64,000 nt of DNA from Rhexocercosporidium sp. MPI-PUGE-AT-0058 (GCA_020746875.1 JAGTJL010000006.1:2604001-2668000), one strand, 5' to 3'; positions 12,766-24,784 are shown, numbered from the stretch's first letter. A program made the numbers and translations. Notes: generated by a model not told the origin, from the letters alone.

Positions 12766-12829
12766 AGCACAAGAGGAGATTATAAAGAAGACTATAAAGG
12801 AAACACAAGAGGAGAGTATAAAGGGAAAC
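12766..12829. repeat. Short degenerate tandem repeat
   Basis: CACAAGAGGAGATTATAAAG near 12770 is repeated as CACAAGAGGAGAGTATAAAG near 12806, with a further TATAAAG between them. The unit is about 36 bases. The following pyrimidine-rich segment up to about 12,970 has the look of an LTR boundary, but no matching second LTR or primer-binding site was found. Confidence 0.5.
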
Positions 12830-12974
12830 TACGAGCAAGGAGATATAATCTGCTTTAGTCTTCTTCAACAATTAGGTCCCGAACTCATGGTTTCCAAGAG
12901 TTAAGTTAAATTCTATCCCCGCCCGGATGACACGATCCACATCAGCGCTGGCACAGATCACTTAACTTAGCTTC

Positions 12975-13358
12975 CGGCGTCCACCGATCTAGTCGTTGCC
13001 CACAAGGAGATTTGCGAGCATCTTCGGCGTGCAGCAGACTTCTTATCCCCTTGTCTGCAAGGGAGAGAGTTACTTGTTGAGCAGGCGTGTTACCGCCCTG
13101 CTCTTACGATACCCAGGCCGCGACAGAACACATGGTCCGCTACTTGCTCCCACCACGATTTCAAGACCCATTCTCGCCACAGGTCATAACAACTGTAGCA
13201 TCCAAAACGCTGCAGCAACGGGAAAGATCGTTAGCGAGCTTGTGGTCGATGGCAAGGTAGTGAGCGCAGACATCTCAAGTCTGACGATGGGGGTTGATCT
13301 CCGAGACATATTGTGGCTTGGGGAAAAGAGACTGACTTCGCACGAATATAGACTTTGA
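12975..13358 (+). pseudogene. Relic of a FAD-dependent oxidoreductase (DAO type), C-terminal part
   Basis: Two frames carry adjacent pieces of one family. The first, from about 12979, reads STDLVVAHKEICEHLRRA and later VEQACYRP, then runs out of frame. The second, from about 13175, reads ILATGHNNCSIQNAAATGKI followed by SELVVDGKVVSADISSL. ACYRP and ATGHNN...ATGK are the paired FAD-contact motifs near the C-terminus of DAO-family oxidoreductases. A stop precedes the first piece and a frame change separates the two. The N-terminal dinucleotide-binding half is absent. The copy is therefore 5'-truncated and frameshifted. Confidence 0.72.
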
Positions 13359-13954
13359 GGCAGCCTGTGCGTAGACTGCTTCGTAGTAGCGAGGGTGAGA
13401 TTGAAAATAGAAATTAGAAGAGGTATGATAGTCGTGCATGGCGTTAGTCAAGATAAAAATATTTCCGTTTACCCTGTATATGCAACAACATGTGATATCA
13501 ACCCCTCTTTCCTCCTTGGCCATGGTGCTAAAAGAAGCGAGATGATCTTTTAATGCACCCGATGAATTTGAAATCGGTTAATGGAAAATATATATATGGA
13601 GTTAGAAACTTCTTTTGTCCTAATGATGAGCAATGACAAAGACTGGAACTGCGCATTGTTTCTTTTTTTTGAGTCAAAAAAGGGGCTCGAGGCTTGGCCA
13701 TGAATCGAGTCGAAGGCTTTAGAGGGACATGGCGAGGTTTCCCTACAACTCGCCAGACGCTTCGGTAGTGATTCCGTCAACAAACACGATTATTCCAGAC
13801 AAAGCTCCAGTCTTCCGCATATTCCTTCGGTATTCAATCCCAATATATGACTTCTCCAATCGACAACTTAATACAGAACTTCTCAGCCCCCAACTCCAAC
13901 CAATACAATACAATACAATACACCATCACAAGACAAACCAAACTCGAAAGCAGG
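13359..13954. other. Intergenic stretch and possible leader of next gene
   Basis: The last 60 bases are CA-rich with repeated AATAC units (13903-13922), as in a fungal 5' leader. No domain-bearing frame was seen. Confidence 0.4.
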
Positions 13955-14530
13955 ATGACAAACATAAAAGTAGACGCCCAGCACAAGCACGCAACTCGGA
14001 GACAACAAGCGGCACTCGAAGCACTGATAGAAGAGTCCCGATCTCGCGTCCCAGAAGGCGAACCACCGATATCCTATGTGCGTGCACGATCCATCACCTC
14101 GGGTCCCATGGGGCCAGCACTTGCTGCTATCAACCTCACCGCGCTACAATACAGCGGATTCGAGAAAGAACATACGCTATTAGCATTCTACAGCGCTCTT
14201 GTGAAGATCGAGACAGAGATTCAATTCGCAGACGAATCGCGGGACCTCGTACGGGATGACGAAATACAGTTGGTGGAAGAGGAGGTGCCGAACTCGATGT
14301 GTTCGAAGATTCCGTTTGTGGAGATGATGTTTGAGGAGGCCCAGAGGGTTGATAGAGGGAGTTTGAGGGTGTTTTTGGGGTATATTGTGGACGTGGTGAA
14401 GGGGTTTGACGAGGAGCTGGAGAGGAAGGACCGGGAGGTGCAGAGGATTATAGGGGAAGCTGAGAAGGGCGATCGGGAAGGGCTTTCTGGAAAGGCGAAG
14501 GTTCCGATATTCCGGAGAGAGACGAGATAG
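13955..14530 (+). CDS. Hypothetical protein, 191 aa
   Basis: This is a single open frame with biased, protein-like composition. The ATG at 13955 is preferred because the stretch before it looks like a CA-rich leader. An in-frame ATG at 13847 would add 36 residues. The protein is soluble and charged. Residues around 35-60 contain Pro/Gly-rich ISYVRARSITSGPMGPALAA. The C-terminal third is Glu/Lys/Arg-rich and probably helical (VDVVKGFDEELERKDREVQR). No family was recognised. Confidence 0.55.
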   Translation: MTNIKVDAQHKHATRRQQAALEALIEESRSRVPEGEPPISYVRARSITSGPMGPALAAINLTALQYSGFEKEHTLLAFYSALVKIETEIQFADESRDLVRDDEIQLVEEEVPNSMCSKIPFVEMMFEEAQRVDRGSLRVFLGYIVDVVKGFDEELERKDREVQRIIGEAEKGDREGLSGKAKVPIFRRETR

Positions 14531-15535
14531 TGTCGATATTTCTGTTCCTAGGTTTGTTGTTGAAACTTTTGGACCGTTCGGTTGGCTGAGGAGGAAGTTG
14601 GGCGTTGAGTGGGTGTCATGGAAAGTTAGGTTGTGCTTCACTATGAAGAGCCTGGATTCTGATCTTACCTCAAGATCCATTGTCTATAGTCAAAACACTT
14701 ACAGAATCATGTGTATGTCAAAGTTTCATGAATGAGTCAAAGAGAAACTTCAGTTAATTCTACCATTAGAGTCAGCTAAGTATTTGGTGTGCTTAGCACT
14801 AGTACCATTGATCTAAGCCAATCGCATCTTCCCTAAATATGCTAGAACTTACATAGCAGTTGTCTACGAAGCTCGAGGGAGCTGCGCCTGAGTGTTGGTC
14901 TTCATAAAGATCAACTGATAGCGGTTCGTGGAAATTGTCATCGAATGCAACATTTTATTCGACTGTAGTGATGGAGGCAAAGAGGGAATGAGTAATTGGG
15001 AGCGGGACTGCATATCATAGTTGTAAGTCTCTGTCTCAGACGAAATTGTTTTCAAGTGCAGATTTTGGCTACTAATCATAGCTCAAAAGAAGATTTGCAA
15101 ATCGCATCAGCTTATTAGTTAGTGTAGACAAGGTGGGTGCGCACCCTTTATCAGGTGATACTCGGTTACTCTGACGGAGACCGTTTTACCTAAACTTAAA
15201 GCTCTCGCTTAACTTTATTTATCACCGAACAAGACCCTGACGAGTCAACGAAGAATATTGGCACGTTTGGGGCTGAGATAATTATCATGCACCAAGAGAG
15301 TTATAAAGTTAAAGTTGGTGTTGAAGTGAAGACGAGAGTTTGTTTGAGACTCGATGTCCTTGGTGCGCGGGTTCGAAACGGAAGCCCAATGCCCGTGTTC
15401 ACATATAATAAATAGTAGCATCGTTCCACTCGTTTGGTTTAACTTCATCTCTAATTCAAATTTTGACTCTGCGAAAAAACCGCCTACACGCCACCACACT
15501 CATTTTGATCTCTATTTGCGACCCTTTTAATCAAT
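14531..15535. other. Gene-free stretch before the LysM gene
   Basis: No supported gene. An AT-rich ATAATAAATAG element near 15405 lies about 130 bases ahead of the LysM start codon and could serve as a core promoter. Confidence 0.4.
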
Positions 15536-16269
15536 ATGCGGTCCTCATTCGTCTTCATGGCAGCGATTGCCAGCTGCATCCTCCCAGCCCTCGGCCAGAC
15601 TGGCACAAACTGTAATATCGTCGCAAATCGCACCGTCAAAGCCGGCGACTCTCTCGCAAATATCGCCGCCTCGGCCAATATCACCTTAGATCAGATTCAA
15701 TTCGCCAATCCCCAGATTACCAATCCACGATCTCTTAACATCGGCGACGTCGTCAAGATCCCTAACTCGAAATGCGTCGCACCCGCAGCCCCAGCTCTCG
15801 TCGAACCGACAGCCACATGCTCGAATGGGACGGCAAAGACGACGACTGTTGTTTCGGGGTATGTCTGTTCCTGCGGTGGAATCTTCCCTGATCTCCGATC
15901 TGGGATCGGATTCTTCGTTCTGATCCTGAGATATTGAGAATCGTACTTGCTAACACGTTGTTCAGGGATACATTAAACGTCATCGCGAAGGAGAAACTGG
16001 GGATCACGTTGCCTGCTTTGCTGGCTGCGAACCCGCAGATTACGAATCCGGATGCGATTGCCGTAGGAGACGTTCTCAACATTCCTCTTTGTGGAGCGGG
16101 AGCAGGAGTTGCTGGTCCGACTGGTGGTGGTGCAGCGAAACCTACGAAGACAAAATCTGCTGGAGCAAGCAAGACGCCAAAGCCGAGTGCAATGGCCTCG
16201 AAGGGAGCGAGAAGTGTTAGAATGAAGCGGAGCCGGCTGGATGATGCAACGGGATACGAGATGATTTGA
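15536..16269 (+). CDS. Secreted protein with two LysM domains (LysM effector candidate)
   Basis: Exons 15536-15858 and 15966-16269 give 208 aa. The 107-nt intron falls inside the second LysM. An N-terminal signal peptide of about 20 residues (MRSSFVFMAAIASCILPALG) is followed by LysM1 (VKAGDSLANIAASANITLDQ, ending VVKIP) and LysM2 (VVSGDTLNVIAKEKLGITLP, ending VLNIP). Both contain an identical NPQITNP turn. Four Cys frame the domains: NCN, SKC, TCS and LCG. A Ser/Thr/Lys/Ala-rich tail follows, with no enzyme domain, transmembrane helix or obvious GPI signal. Small secreted LysM proteins bind chitin oligomers and can mask fungal chitin from plant receptors. That role is inferred. The gene is convergent with a GH128-type glucanase 290 bases away. 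Confidence 0.9.
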
Positions 16270-16557
16270 GGGAGTTTGGGGCTAAAGTTATGAATCTAGT
16301 GTTACACTCGCAGGTAGAAAAAATGTAGATCCCATTGAAACATGGAGCTTGCTTTGGAAATTGTGAGAGAAGTGAAGTTAAATAACTATCTATATAAGAA
16401 CACAGAATTTACCACGCCATCAGCCAGAAGAAAAAAAAACACCGAACCCGCCGAGAAGAGAAACTCCCAGTATATACCAAACTGCGCTGGTGTACATATT
16501 TTGGTGCGCCTAAAACCACCTTCGATATTCAGATTGAATTACCACTCTACTCCAGGA

Positions 16558-17562
16558 TTAGGAATAGGTATAGAAATTTCCCAGCCCGCTTGGGTTACCG
16601 TTCCCATCAACCAATGGTCCCATCGTGGACTTTGGATCGCACCAGAACCAAGAGTACCGTGCAATATAACCCTGCGAGTCCATCCATGGCATCATGCGAC
16701 GGAGAAAGTCAGTCTTCTGGGCAAGAGTGCCAGAGCCGTTGAACTGTTGATTATTAGCATTTGAAGCTTTTCGACTCAGAGACAAAATACGTACCTCGGT
16801 CACCCAGAGCTTAAGCTTCAGGCTGCCTGTTGCTGCATAGGCTTGCGACATGTACAACTTGAACCAACCATCATTGGTAGCGCTGTCATACCAATGCACA
16901 GGGAGAAAGTCTACTTGACAACCAGTGCACAAGCGAAGGAACTCCTTGAGCCACGGTAACCCTGCAGGCCCATTTGTGACTGCGGGAGCACCTAAGTACG
17001 CTCGACCTTTGAACGGCTGGATATGTTTCTTATAGGCATTGACGGCTTGCTGAGGTGACATGCATGATCCTCCCCCACTGCATCCGTCAGGTTCGTTGAA
17101 GGCAAGGATATGGCGGCAGCCTCTGTTGATGGCATCGTTTACGTTCTTGGCCCACTGGACGTGTTAGCGAAAAGAGTCTGGAGTTAATAATGGGATACTC
17201 ACGTTCGCGGTATGGTCGGCACCGTCACCCCAGAGCATTGGAACAAATTCCATATTCTTCGGGAAGCCAGGATCCATGTATGAATCCCAGTTGTAGGCCC
17301 ATGAGATCTTGCTGCCGGCTCCTTTGAAAGTCTGTATGTACTTTGATGGATTGTTGAAGGGCAGCCCTCGCTTCAGAGTGCTAAGCGGGTTGTAGGGGTA
17401 AGGAAGAACATAGCGAGATTCCAAAGTTGAGTTGTTCTCCTCATGTCGTTCTTCATGACGCTGTTTATGAATATGTTGGTGCTGATGATGATTTGATGCA
17501 GTTACTTGCAATGCGAGCAAGCTCGGTGCGAGTAACAAGAGAAGAGCTTTGAGTGGAGTCAT
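16558..17562 (-). CDS. Secreted GH128-like glycoside hydrolase (Asl1-type beta-1,3-glucanase)
   Basis: Exons 17562-17203, 17154-16795 and 16743-16558 give 301 aa, with both introns in phase 0. A signal peptide (MTPLKALLLLLAPSLLALQV) is followed by a His/Glu-rich linker to about residue 50. The catalytic domain reads GAGSKISWAYNWDS, then HILAFNEPDG with Glu141 as likely acid/base, then FLPVHWYD, then KLWVTE with Glu240 as likely nucleophile, then YSWFWCDP. Glu240 is the last codon of exon 2. Length and motif order fit the glycosyl hydrolase catalytic core family PF11790 (GH128). These enzymes cut beta-1,3-glucan in fungal walls, or in other fungi or plants. Confidence 0.92.
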
Positions 17563-19754
17563 GTTGAGAGCTGGATTTCCGTGGTTTCATTCCTCGGAAG
17601 TCGGAAAGTATGAAGTATTTGATCACCACTGAAATTGAGGCTGTAATTTTTGCGTTTCATAAGGCTGCATGCAAGATACGTGTCGAGAGAATAAAAGTGT
17701 GATTCAAACCCCTATTGGATGGTGGAAAAGGTGTTGTAAGTGTTTCAGTGGGAATGTGGAAATTACTGTTCAGCTGAAAGCGGTGATTGGCTAACCCACC
17801 CGTGCCCAAAACGTCCACCACGCTGCCAACGCAAGCTGGGCCACAACCTCGACCGCAAAGAACTGCAGGAGATCCAGCGGATCGGGAGTTGGTCCCGGAA
17901 TGAACGTTTCTTGGATTCCAGGCCCAATGCAAGAACCTGCCCTTGGCAGGGCAGACGTGGGCGAATCGATACAAAACACGACGTCTGGAAGCGAGAACAG
18001 CAGAGAAAACAAGGACGAAATTTTTGCGATACCAAGAAAAGGCGGCAGCCGTGCGATTTTTGTGTATATCTCATTGTAGGGGAGTGGGATTGGACCGAAA
18101 ATGGAATGCTGGATTGAAGAATGCGGCCCAGATAGCCACCAGATGTCTAGGTCGTAACTCCTATAAGCGACGCACAGCTCAGGGGGTGCAAATGGTGGAA
18201 TGGCTACCAGAAAAACTCGAATTGAGTTCAGCTGAAAACCATCCGGGAACACAGAAAAGGACTTCTGATTGATCGAGCCATCAGCATACTTTTTGTGGCT
18301 CTTTAGCAACAGGAAGCGGGCATCTGCTGGCTTCAGCAAGGAGCTGGCTGCTCTTAGAGGGACAGATCGCAACACAAAACATAGGCAAGACAGATTGGGG
18401 GGAGACAAAAACCTCTGGAGGCAAACAAGAATAAAATGGATTTCAGTCAGACATTATGAAAAATTTAGCGAGGAAGAAGTATACGGTTGGATGGTGCGTT
18501 GTGTCATCTTGCCAAGCCCCATGAAGTTTCTCCAAGTGACCTGACCGTCCGTCACTCAATGATAATTCCTCCTTGTACATCCTTCTAAAGTACTACAAGT
18601 CTGATATGACTTCTCGACATTCTAGTCTTGAGTAGTGCGTCGTCCTCTTGTCCTGATGGCGAAGATATCCTAGAGTCTAGGTGTCGATAGAATGCGGGGT
18701 GTGGAGGGTGTTGCGCGGGCATCGAGCGCACTCCTCCTTAAAACCGTCATACGCCCCATTTCTTCTGTTTCCGCTTTTGAATTTTTTCCCGGGTTCACTG
18801 TCTCTCACTTTCTTCGACGCTCGAGGTTCGCGATTGTAGACATTGGAGCGTTTAGCATTTGTAATATAGCTGGGAAACAAGATCCCATTAGTGGTAGATA
18901 TCTAGGATTTCCGTTTTCGAGAACATGGTTTCAAAGACTAGCTCAACTAGAGGCTGCTGTAGACCAAATCATGCGTAAATGACAAAGGGGTACAATGCAG
19001 AGAAAAAATCTCAAACAGAAAACCAGTGGAAATAAACGAAACAGTTTCCGAAATTGTGCGGCCTCAGAGGGCCCACTAGGACCAGGAAGTGAAGAGTACT
19101 CTGTGGAATGGCAAGAATAGAATGTGCATAAAAGAAAAAAGGTAGCTGAGACCGATTGGTGAGCGCGGTAAGGATTACATCCTTATTTCACTGGAACCAA
19201 GTAGTCACCTGGCGAATGACAAGACTCACGAGAGGACGCAAAGCTTACCCTAAGGCACGAATATCTTCCTTTGGGTGGATGTAGTGGCAAAAAGGTTGTC
19301 AATTGACTATCTGCAGCACTATCCGACACGTTTTGGCTGGAGAAGACATTATGCTCGCGAGAACTGGTCATCCCGACTGCAAACAGTGTAGATTTGCTTC
19401 AACCTCAATACCTTTTTATCATAGCATCTCCGCACACGCAACAACATTCATCTTTTCAGTTCACCAGTAAGCAAACCACCATAAACAATCACCACATGTT
19501 CCAATTTTGGCCTCCTCCGACCATGGCAGCATCATACTTTGGGCATGCCGAGGTGCCAGCCATGCGATGCATGACAGGTGACAGGTAGCAACCCGCAGCA
19601 GTTGGTCAATGGCCAGTGGTATGTATCGATCGACGAGATCCAGGTTGCTGGGCGATAGATAGGACAGGCGGTCCTGTCTACCATGTACCTCGGGCAAACC
19701 GATTCGGTCATCAAAAGTCTATGTCGCGTAAAATACGGACATCTCGGAAGTCGA
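17563..19754. other. Gene-poor 2.2-kb stretch
   Basis: No recognisable gene. A minus-strand frame at 17791-18408 (205 aa) ends with a hydrophobic segment (EVVAQLALAAWWTFWARVG) and could be an exon. Overlapping frames on both strands are of similar length, and I cannot support it. Confidence 0.4.
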
Positions 19755-22700
19755 TCAATCATAGCCACCTCCAACCTGGCTAGCAAATGCAGTGGAAACG
19801 CTCTTCTCATCGTCGTCCAATCGGCGGCCACTCAACAAGGAACTGCCTCCAAAGATACTGCCGGCATCGCCAGTCTTGTAGTCGGCAATTCTGCCACCAG
19901 ACTCGACATAGCGCTTAAGGCGATCGGATTGACTCAAGCTAGTTTGCTTTTGAGTATTTTCCAAACCCAATCCACCTAAGCTTACACCACCTTGTCCGAT
20001 GCCCTTTCCATCAAGAACACTGTTGGTGGTGTCAGTGAGCTCGCTAGCAGCAATTGACTCGCCGGCAACACTGTCTGCAGCGCGACCTCTGCCCTTCTGA
20101 CCGTTTGGACGAGCACGAGGGTCGAGACCAGGCCAAGTTTCAGGAGTGAACTGGGAGAACATTTGAGGATAAGCTGATCCGAGTCCAGCGCCACCCAGAG
20201 CAGAAGAATGGACGGAGGAGACATCGTCAGGAATGTACCCCATCATGGAACCGGTATCGCTAAAGTCTCGAGGAGCCTTTCCGTTAGTACCAGAACGTCC
20301 GTTGAATGAGGCGTGAGACATTTGATAGCGTTGTGGGCCCCGGTAAGTGGTCTTTGGTCGACTGAACTGGAGAAGAGATGTTTGCAAATTCGACAGTGGG
20401 CCTTCAACTAAGCAATTTCGCTCCTTGAAATGTTGCAAGAGATAATGCCACAGTGGGTGCTTGGAGAGAACCTTTGGGTTACCGAGAATGACGAGACCAT
20501 ACTTTGCACGAGTAAGAGCGACATTGAGACGACGGGGGTCGCTCAAGAAACCAATGCCCTGGTGATCGTTGGATCTGACACAAGAAAGAACGATGAAGTC
20601 CTTCTCCCGACCTTGGAATGCATCAACAGAGGCAACTTCAATCTCCTTGTAGTTTTCCTTCTTGAATGTCCCCGTGTTTTGCATGGAGCTGACAACGTAA
20701 CTGCGTTGACCTTCGTATGGGGTAATGACACCGATATCTGCGGGTTGGACGCCGGCCTTGAAGAAGCGAGTAACAATCTTCTCAACGTTGGAAGCCTCAG
20801 TTCGGTTCAGGTACGAAGTTCCAGATGCTGAGATTTCTTCGTTGCCGAGGTTGGACCAGAACATCATTGGTGTATCACCTACAGGCCATGGGAAGTCAAC
20901 ATCGCGTCGGAGACGCTGTTGCATAGTGACACCATTTTGAAGAGAACCTTCGTAGAACATATTCGATGGGAACTCCGAAAGGCAGGGATGCATACGATAC
21001 TGAACGTTGAGTCGTATCGGAGCCAGACCCAAGATGACAAGACGTTCGAAAAGCGATTGGTTGAGACCAGCCTTGGCAGCCTTCTTGTTCATGATGACAG
21101 GTCCTAGTTGTTGGTGATCTCCAACAAGCACGACTTGCTTGCAGCCAAGAACGAGCGGAATCATACATTCAGGTTCGGCGGACTGGGTAGACTCATCGAT
21201 AAGAACAGTTCGGAATTTCATCTTGGCGAGGCGAGGATCACCAGCACCGACACAGGTGCAGCAAATAACATCGGCATTGTTGAGAATCTCGCGCTCGGCA
21301 GCTCTGGTCAGTGTCTTGAACTTCTTCTCATCCTGGCTGGAGAGTTCGCCAAGCTCGCTCTTCAATTGAGAGAGCTTCGTAAGTTCCAAGTTACTATCAT
21401 TCATGCGAACTTGCTCATGCAGAGACAGAAAGCCAACTGACGATTCAACATCCTCCCGAGACTTGGCAGTAAGACGGACGACTTTCAGGCCAGTTCGGTG
21501 AATTCTCTCACACAGCTGATCAACGGCGACGTTGGATGGGGCGCAAACAAGAACCTGGCCTCCATTAACCTTCGCCAAATGGTAAATGACAGTCGCAGAA
21601 GTGACGGTCTTGCCGGTTCCTGGGGGTCCCTGGATCAGACTAAGAGGCTTTTGCAAGACACTCTTGACTGCATTGATCTGACTGCTGTTCAACTCCGGCA
21701 ATCCTGGAACACTGAACTTCTTTGGCATCTGAATCTTCATAGGAGCAGCTGCAACCTCGTGACCAAGAAGTTTGTGAAAAATGTATCCGGATACACTCAT
21801 CTCGTCAATGGCAAAAGTCTTCATAGCGAACTGCATGCGGTCATACGAGGTGGCCTTCCAAACATAGTCGGCGGAGAAGTTGTGGGTGCATTCTGTAGGA
21901 ACAGACTTGTCGCTTCCAACCTTGCGAAGTTCGATGGTTACCTCGTCCGATTGGTTGTTGGGAATCTTCACAACATATCCAACTCCTTCCCAGACAGGTC
22001 GTAGTTCGCCCTTATACTTGAGACGCATTTCATCCCCAACCGCAAGCTTGACGTCGCCCAACTCGATTTTTGGAAGAACGAAACTGGCCAAGTGCTTGTT
22101 GTTAAGACCATAGTCCCAGCGAATAACCAGACCATCCTCGGACTGTGCCTCCTTGAGCTTGCGATCATAGTCGGCCTCGATTTTGACAAGAGGTCCGAAC
22201 ACGTTCTGGTACTGGTATGCATCGTCGTACTTGAGTAGGACTGGAGCTGGATCATCGTCGATTCCGGCTGCCTTCTCAAGGTCCTGAATGGTAGCACTTG
22301 CGTTATCCTTCCACATCTCCTCCAACTTAGCAATCATGGGAGGTGTAAGGTGTCGTGCGCGCAACTGCTCCGCATCGGTCGGGACAGACACAAGCCATGG
22401 GAGGAATGATCGGTCTTCGATGAGAGGTTGCCATTTCGAAATATCCCAACTCATATCCTTCGAGGACGGCGTAGAAGCGCAGGGCTGACGGCAGAGGAGG
22501 ACCACAACGGTATCGGACTTGGCGGGAATGAAACCGAGGAGGAAAACATTCTTGGTACCGCAGTTGTAGCATTCGAGTACGGTATCTCCTAAGAGCGAGA
22601 GCGGATGGAGCTGGACTTCCTTGTGTCTAGCACGGACTAGATGGTTTACAATGTGAGAGGAGGTAGCATTACCACGAGCGCTGCAGAACCACTTTGTACA

Positions 22701-23095
22701 TCCCAAGCACTTGACGACACAGCTTGGAGAATGGATTCCACAGTATCTTCAATATGTTAGCCACTTTTCACCCCACGTATATTTGCCACTACTTACGCGC
22801 AAGCATGAGCAGGGAGCTCCTTCTCGTCCTCAATGCCTCTCAAGCCCAGGTTCTTCATTCCATCCACTGGTACACTGGCCAAGCTCTCAGCATCATCGTC
22901 GTCAAAGACTTCGGTCTCGTTGTCATCGTCGTCGTTTCTTCTTCTCGTAGGTCCCAGACCTCCACGTCCTCCGTATGGTCCATAGAGTAGGGTCTCGTCC
23001 GGGTCGATGTTCGAGAGATCATCTGCGCCAGCATTGATTGCAGCAGCAGAGTCTGAAATGAGGTGGTTTCCGAGGTGGGTGAAAGCGCCTTCCAT
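19755..23095 (-). CDS. UPF1: UPF1/NAM7 RNA helicase (nonsense-mediated decay)
   Basis: Exons 23095-22797 and 22746-19755 give 1096 aa, near the usual UPF1 length. The 50-nt intron falls just before the Cys/His-rich domain. The acidic N-terminus is followed by the CH zinc module ([20 protein letters not shown] to about residue 195), which binds UPF2. The superfamily 1 helicase core has motif I GPPGTGKT (about residue 470), motif II as DEST, QYRMHP, and [15 protein letters not shown]. The Gly/Ser-rich C-tail contains SQ dipeptides, including [17 protein letters not shown], which is strongly conserved in fungal UPF1. UPF1 is the cytoplasmic ATP-dependent helicase that commits mRNAs with premature stops to decay. 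Confidence 0.97.
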
Positions 23096-23664
23096 AATGA
23101 AGGTTTTGCTCGGTGTCTGCGAGGAGGGCAATAGTTAGTTTTTCTTCTCATGCCAGCGAGAGTCGCAGACTATGGGCAGAGGAGAGGATTCTTGGGTGGC
23201 ACACGCATGTACTCAGGCGGGTGGGAGACTTGCATATTGTTCTGATTTGTACTGCAGCCTTGTGGCGCGACGAGAGAAGGTGAGGGTTTGTCACAAACGC
23301 AGGGAGGACTGACTCTCAAGTCATATCTGTGCAGCTCGAGTATTGACAGCTTCTTGCAGAGGCCGGAATTGCTGCTGAAGGCGGAGACGTGCGAGGCGAG
23401 AATTGTGTGGTGTTGTGTCGGAGAAAGAATGTGGAAGTGGATGTGGGATGTGGATGGGCACAGAAAGCATTGACATCGATTGACATGGTGGTCGAGCCAG
23501 ACCAGACCAGACCAGAGTCAGAGCGACAGCCGCACGCAAAAGCTTCGTGCATTTTTTAGCGCGGGTCCGACCGCCAAGAGTGACGCTAGTATAATAAATT
23601 TATATTTCCATCCTGCAGCCCGCCTTTACTCTCTTTGCGCCGACGACCATTCACAACCACAATC
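23096..23664. promoter_or_regulatory. Divergent promoter of UPF1 and IMP4
   Basis: 569 bases separate two divergent housekeeping start codons. A CCAGA microsatellite (four near-perfect units around 23498-23516) lies in the middle. No TATA box is obvious, as expected for constitutive genes. Confidence 0.5.
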
Positions 23665-24716
23665 ATGAATACCGCAATTGTAAGTATAGTCATCGTATTG
23701 TTGTGTGTCTTGGCACTTGATGATAAAAAGCATTGACGACCTGGTGCCATCTTGTACTGAGCTCTACCAGTTCTCTTTTCTGTAGACCACACATTTCTTC
23801 AACGCCATGCTAATACAATCTCCAGAGAAAACGTCAACGCCAAAGGAAGGATTACATCTACCGTCGAGCCGTCACTCTCCGAGATGCCGAGATATCAGAG
23901 AAGCGATCCAAATTGCGGGCTTCATTAGCATCGGGCAAACCTCTGGACCCCTCGATCGCAAACGACAAAACCCTGCGTGAGGACTACAAGTACGATGAAT
24001 CAAAGGCTGATTTGGATGCGAACGAAGCGCTGGATCTGGATGATGAATATGCTCAATTATCTGGGATTGTGGACCCCCGAGTGCTTGTCACAACCTCTCG
24101 AGACCCCTCAACAAGATTGTCTTCGTTTGCAAAGGAAATTCGATTGCTTCTACCAACATCCATACGGTTGAACAGAGGAAATCTCATTCTGCCCAACCTG
24201 GTCTCATCCGCACAAGCATCAGGTCTATCAGATATTGTCCTCCTACACGAGCATCGAGGTGTTCCAACAGCCTTGACATTATCCCATTTCCCACACGGTC
24301 CTACAGTCTCGTTTTCCCTCCACAATGTTGTCCTACGCCACGATATCCCAAATAGCTCCCGAGGCACAGTCAGCGAATCCTACCCCCACCTGATCTTCGA
24401 AGGCTTCACATCCAAACTCGGTCTGCGCATGGTCAGGATTCTAAAACACATCTTCCCACCCCGCGAAGCCATCACCAACAAAACAAAAGTCGGAAGCAGA
24501 GTCGTCACATTCAAGAATATCGAAGACAGCATCGAAGTGCGCCATCACGTCTTCGTCCGAACCGGATACCAAAGCGTCGAGCTAGCAGAAGTTGGACCGC
24601 GAATGACGATGCGTTGTTTCGAGATCCGAGGCGGAACGCTGGAGAACAAGGATGGAGACGTAGAGTGGCGCTTGAACCAATACACACGCACGAGCCGGAA
24701 GAAGGATTACCTGTGA
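23665..24716 (+). CDS. IMP4: IMP4, Brix-domain U3 snoRNP protein
   Basis: Exon 1 (23665-23679) encodes only five residues, MNTAI. After a 146-nt intron, exon 2 (23826-24716) starts RKRQRQRKDYIYRRAV. The protein is 301 aa, close to the family length. The basic N-terminal helix and the Brix domain (about residues 85-285) are present, with FAKEIRLLLPTSIRLNRGN, LVSSAQASGLSDIVLLHEHR, the HFPHGPT turn and FKNIEDSIEVRHHVF. IMP4 acts with IMP3 and MPP10 in the small-subunit processome, stabilising U3 snoRNA pairing with pre-rRNA in the nucleolus. The short first exon is easily missed by automated prediction. Confidence 0.96.
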
Positions 24717-24784
24717 GGCTGGAACGGGGTTAGTTTATTTGTCTTGTTTAGCGTGGCGTCCGGGGTTTGGCATACTTTACTGCC

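Noticed and set aside
12580..12970. Solo LTR
   Set aside because: The layout is suggestive (tandem TATAAAG, pyrimidine end), but no TG...CA termini with a target duplication or second LTR could be identified, so only the short repeat is called.
15358..15395. tRNA-like B box (GGTTCGAAAC) near 15,370
   Set aside because: No matching A box or cloverleaf stems could be built around it.
17791..18408. Minus-strand 205-aa frame with a hydrophobic C-terminus
   Set aside because: Frames of similar size occur on both strands here, and no family, splice support or credible promoter was found.
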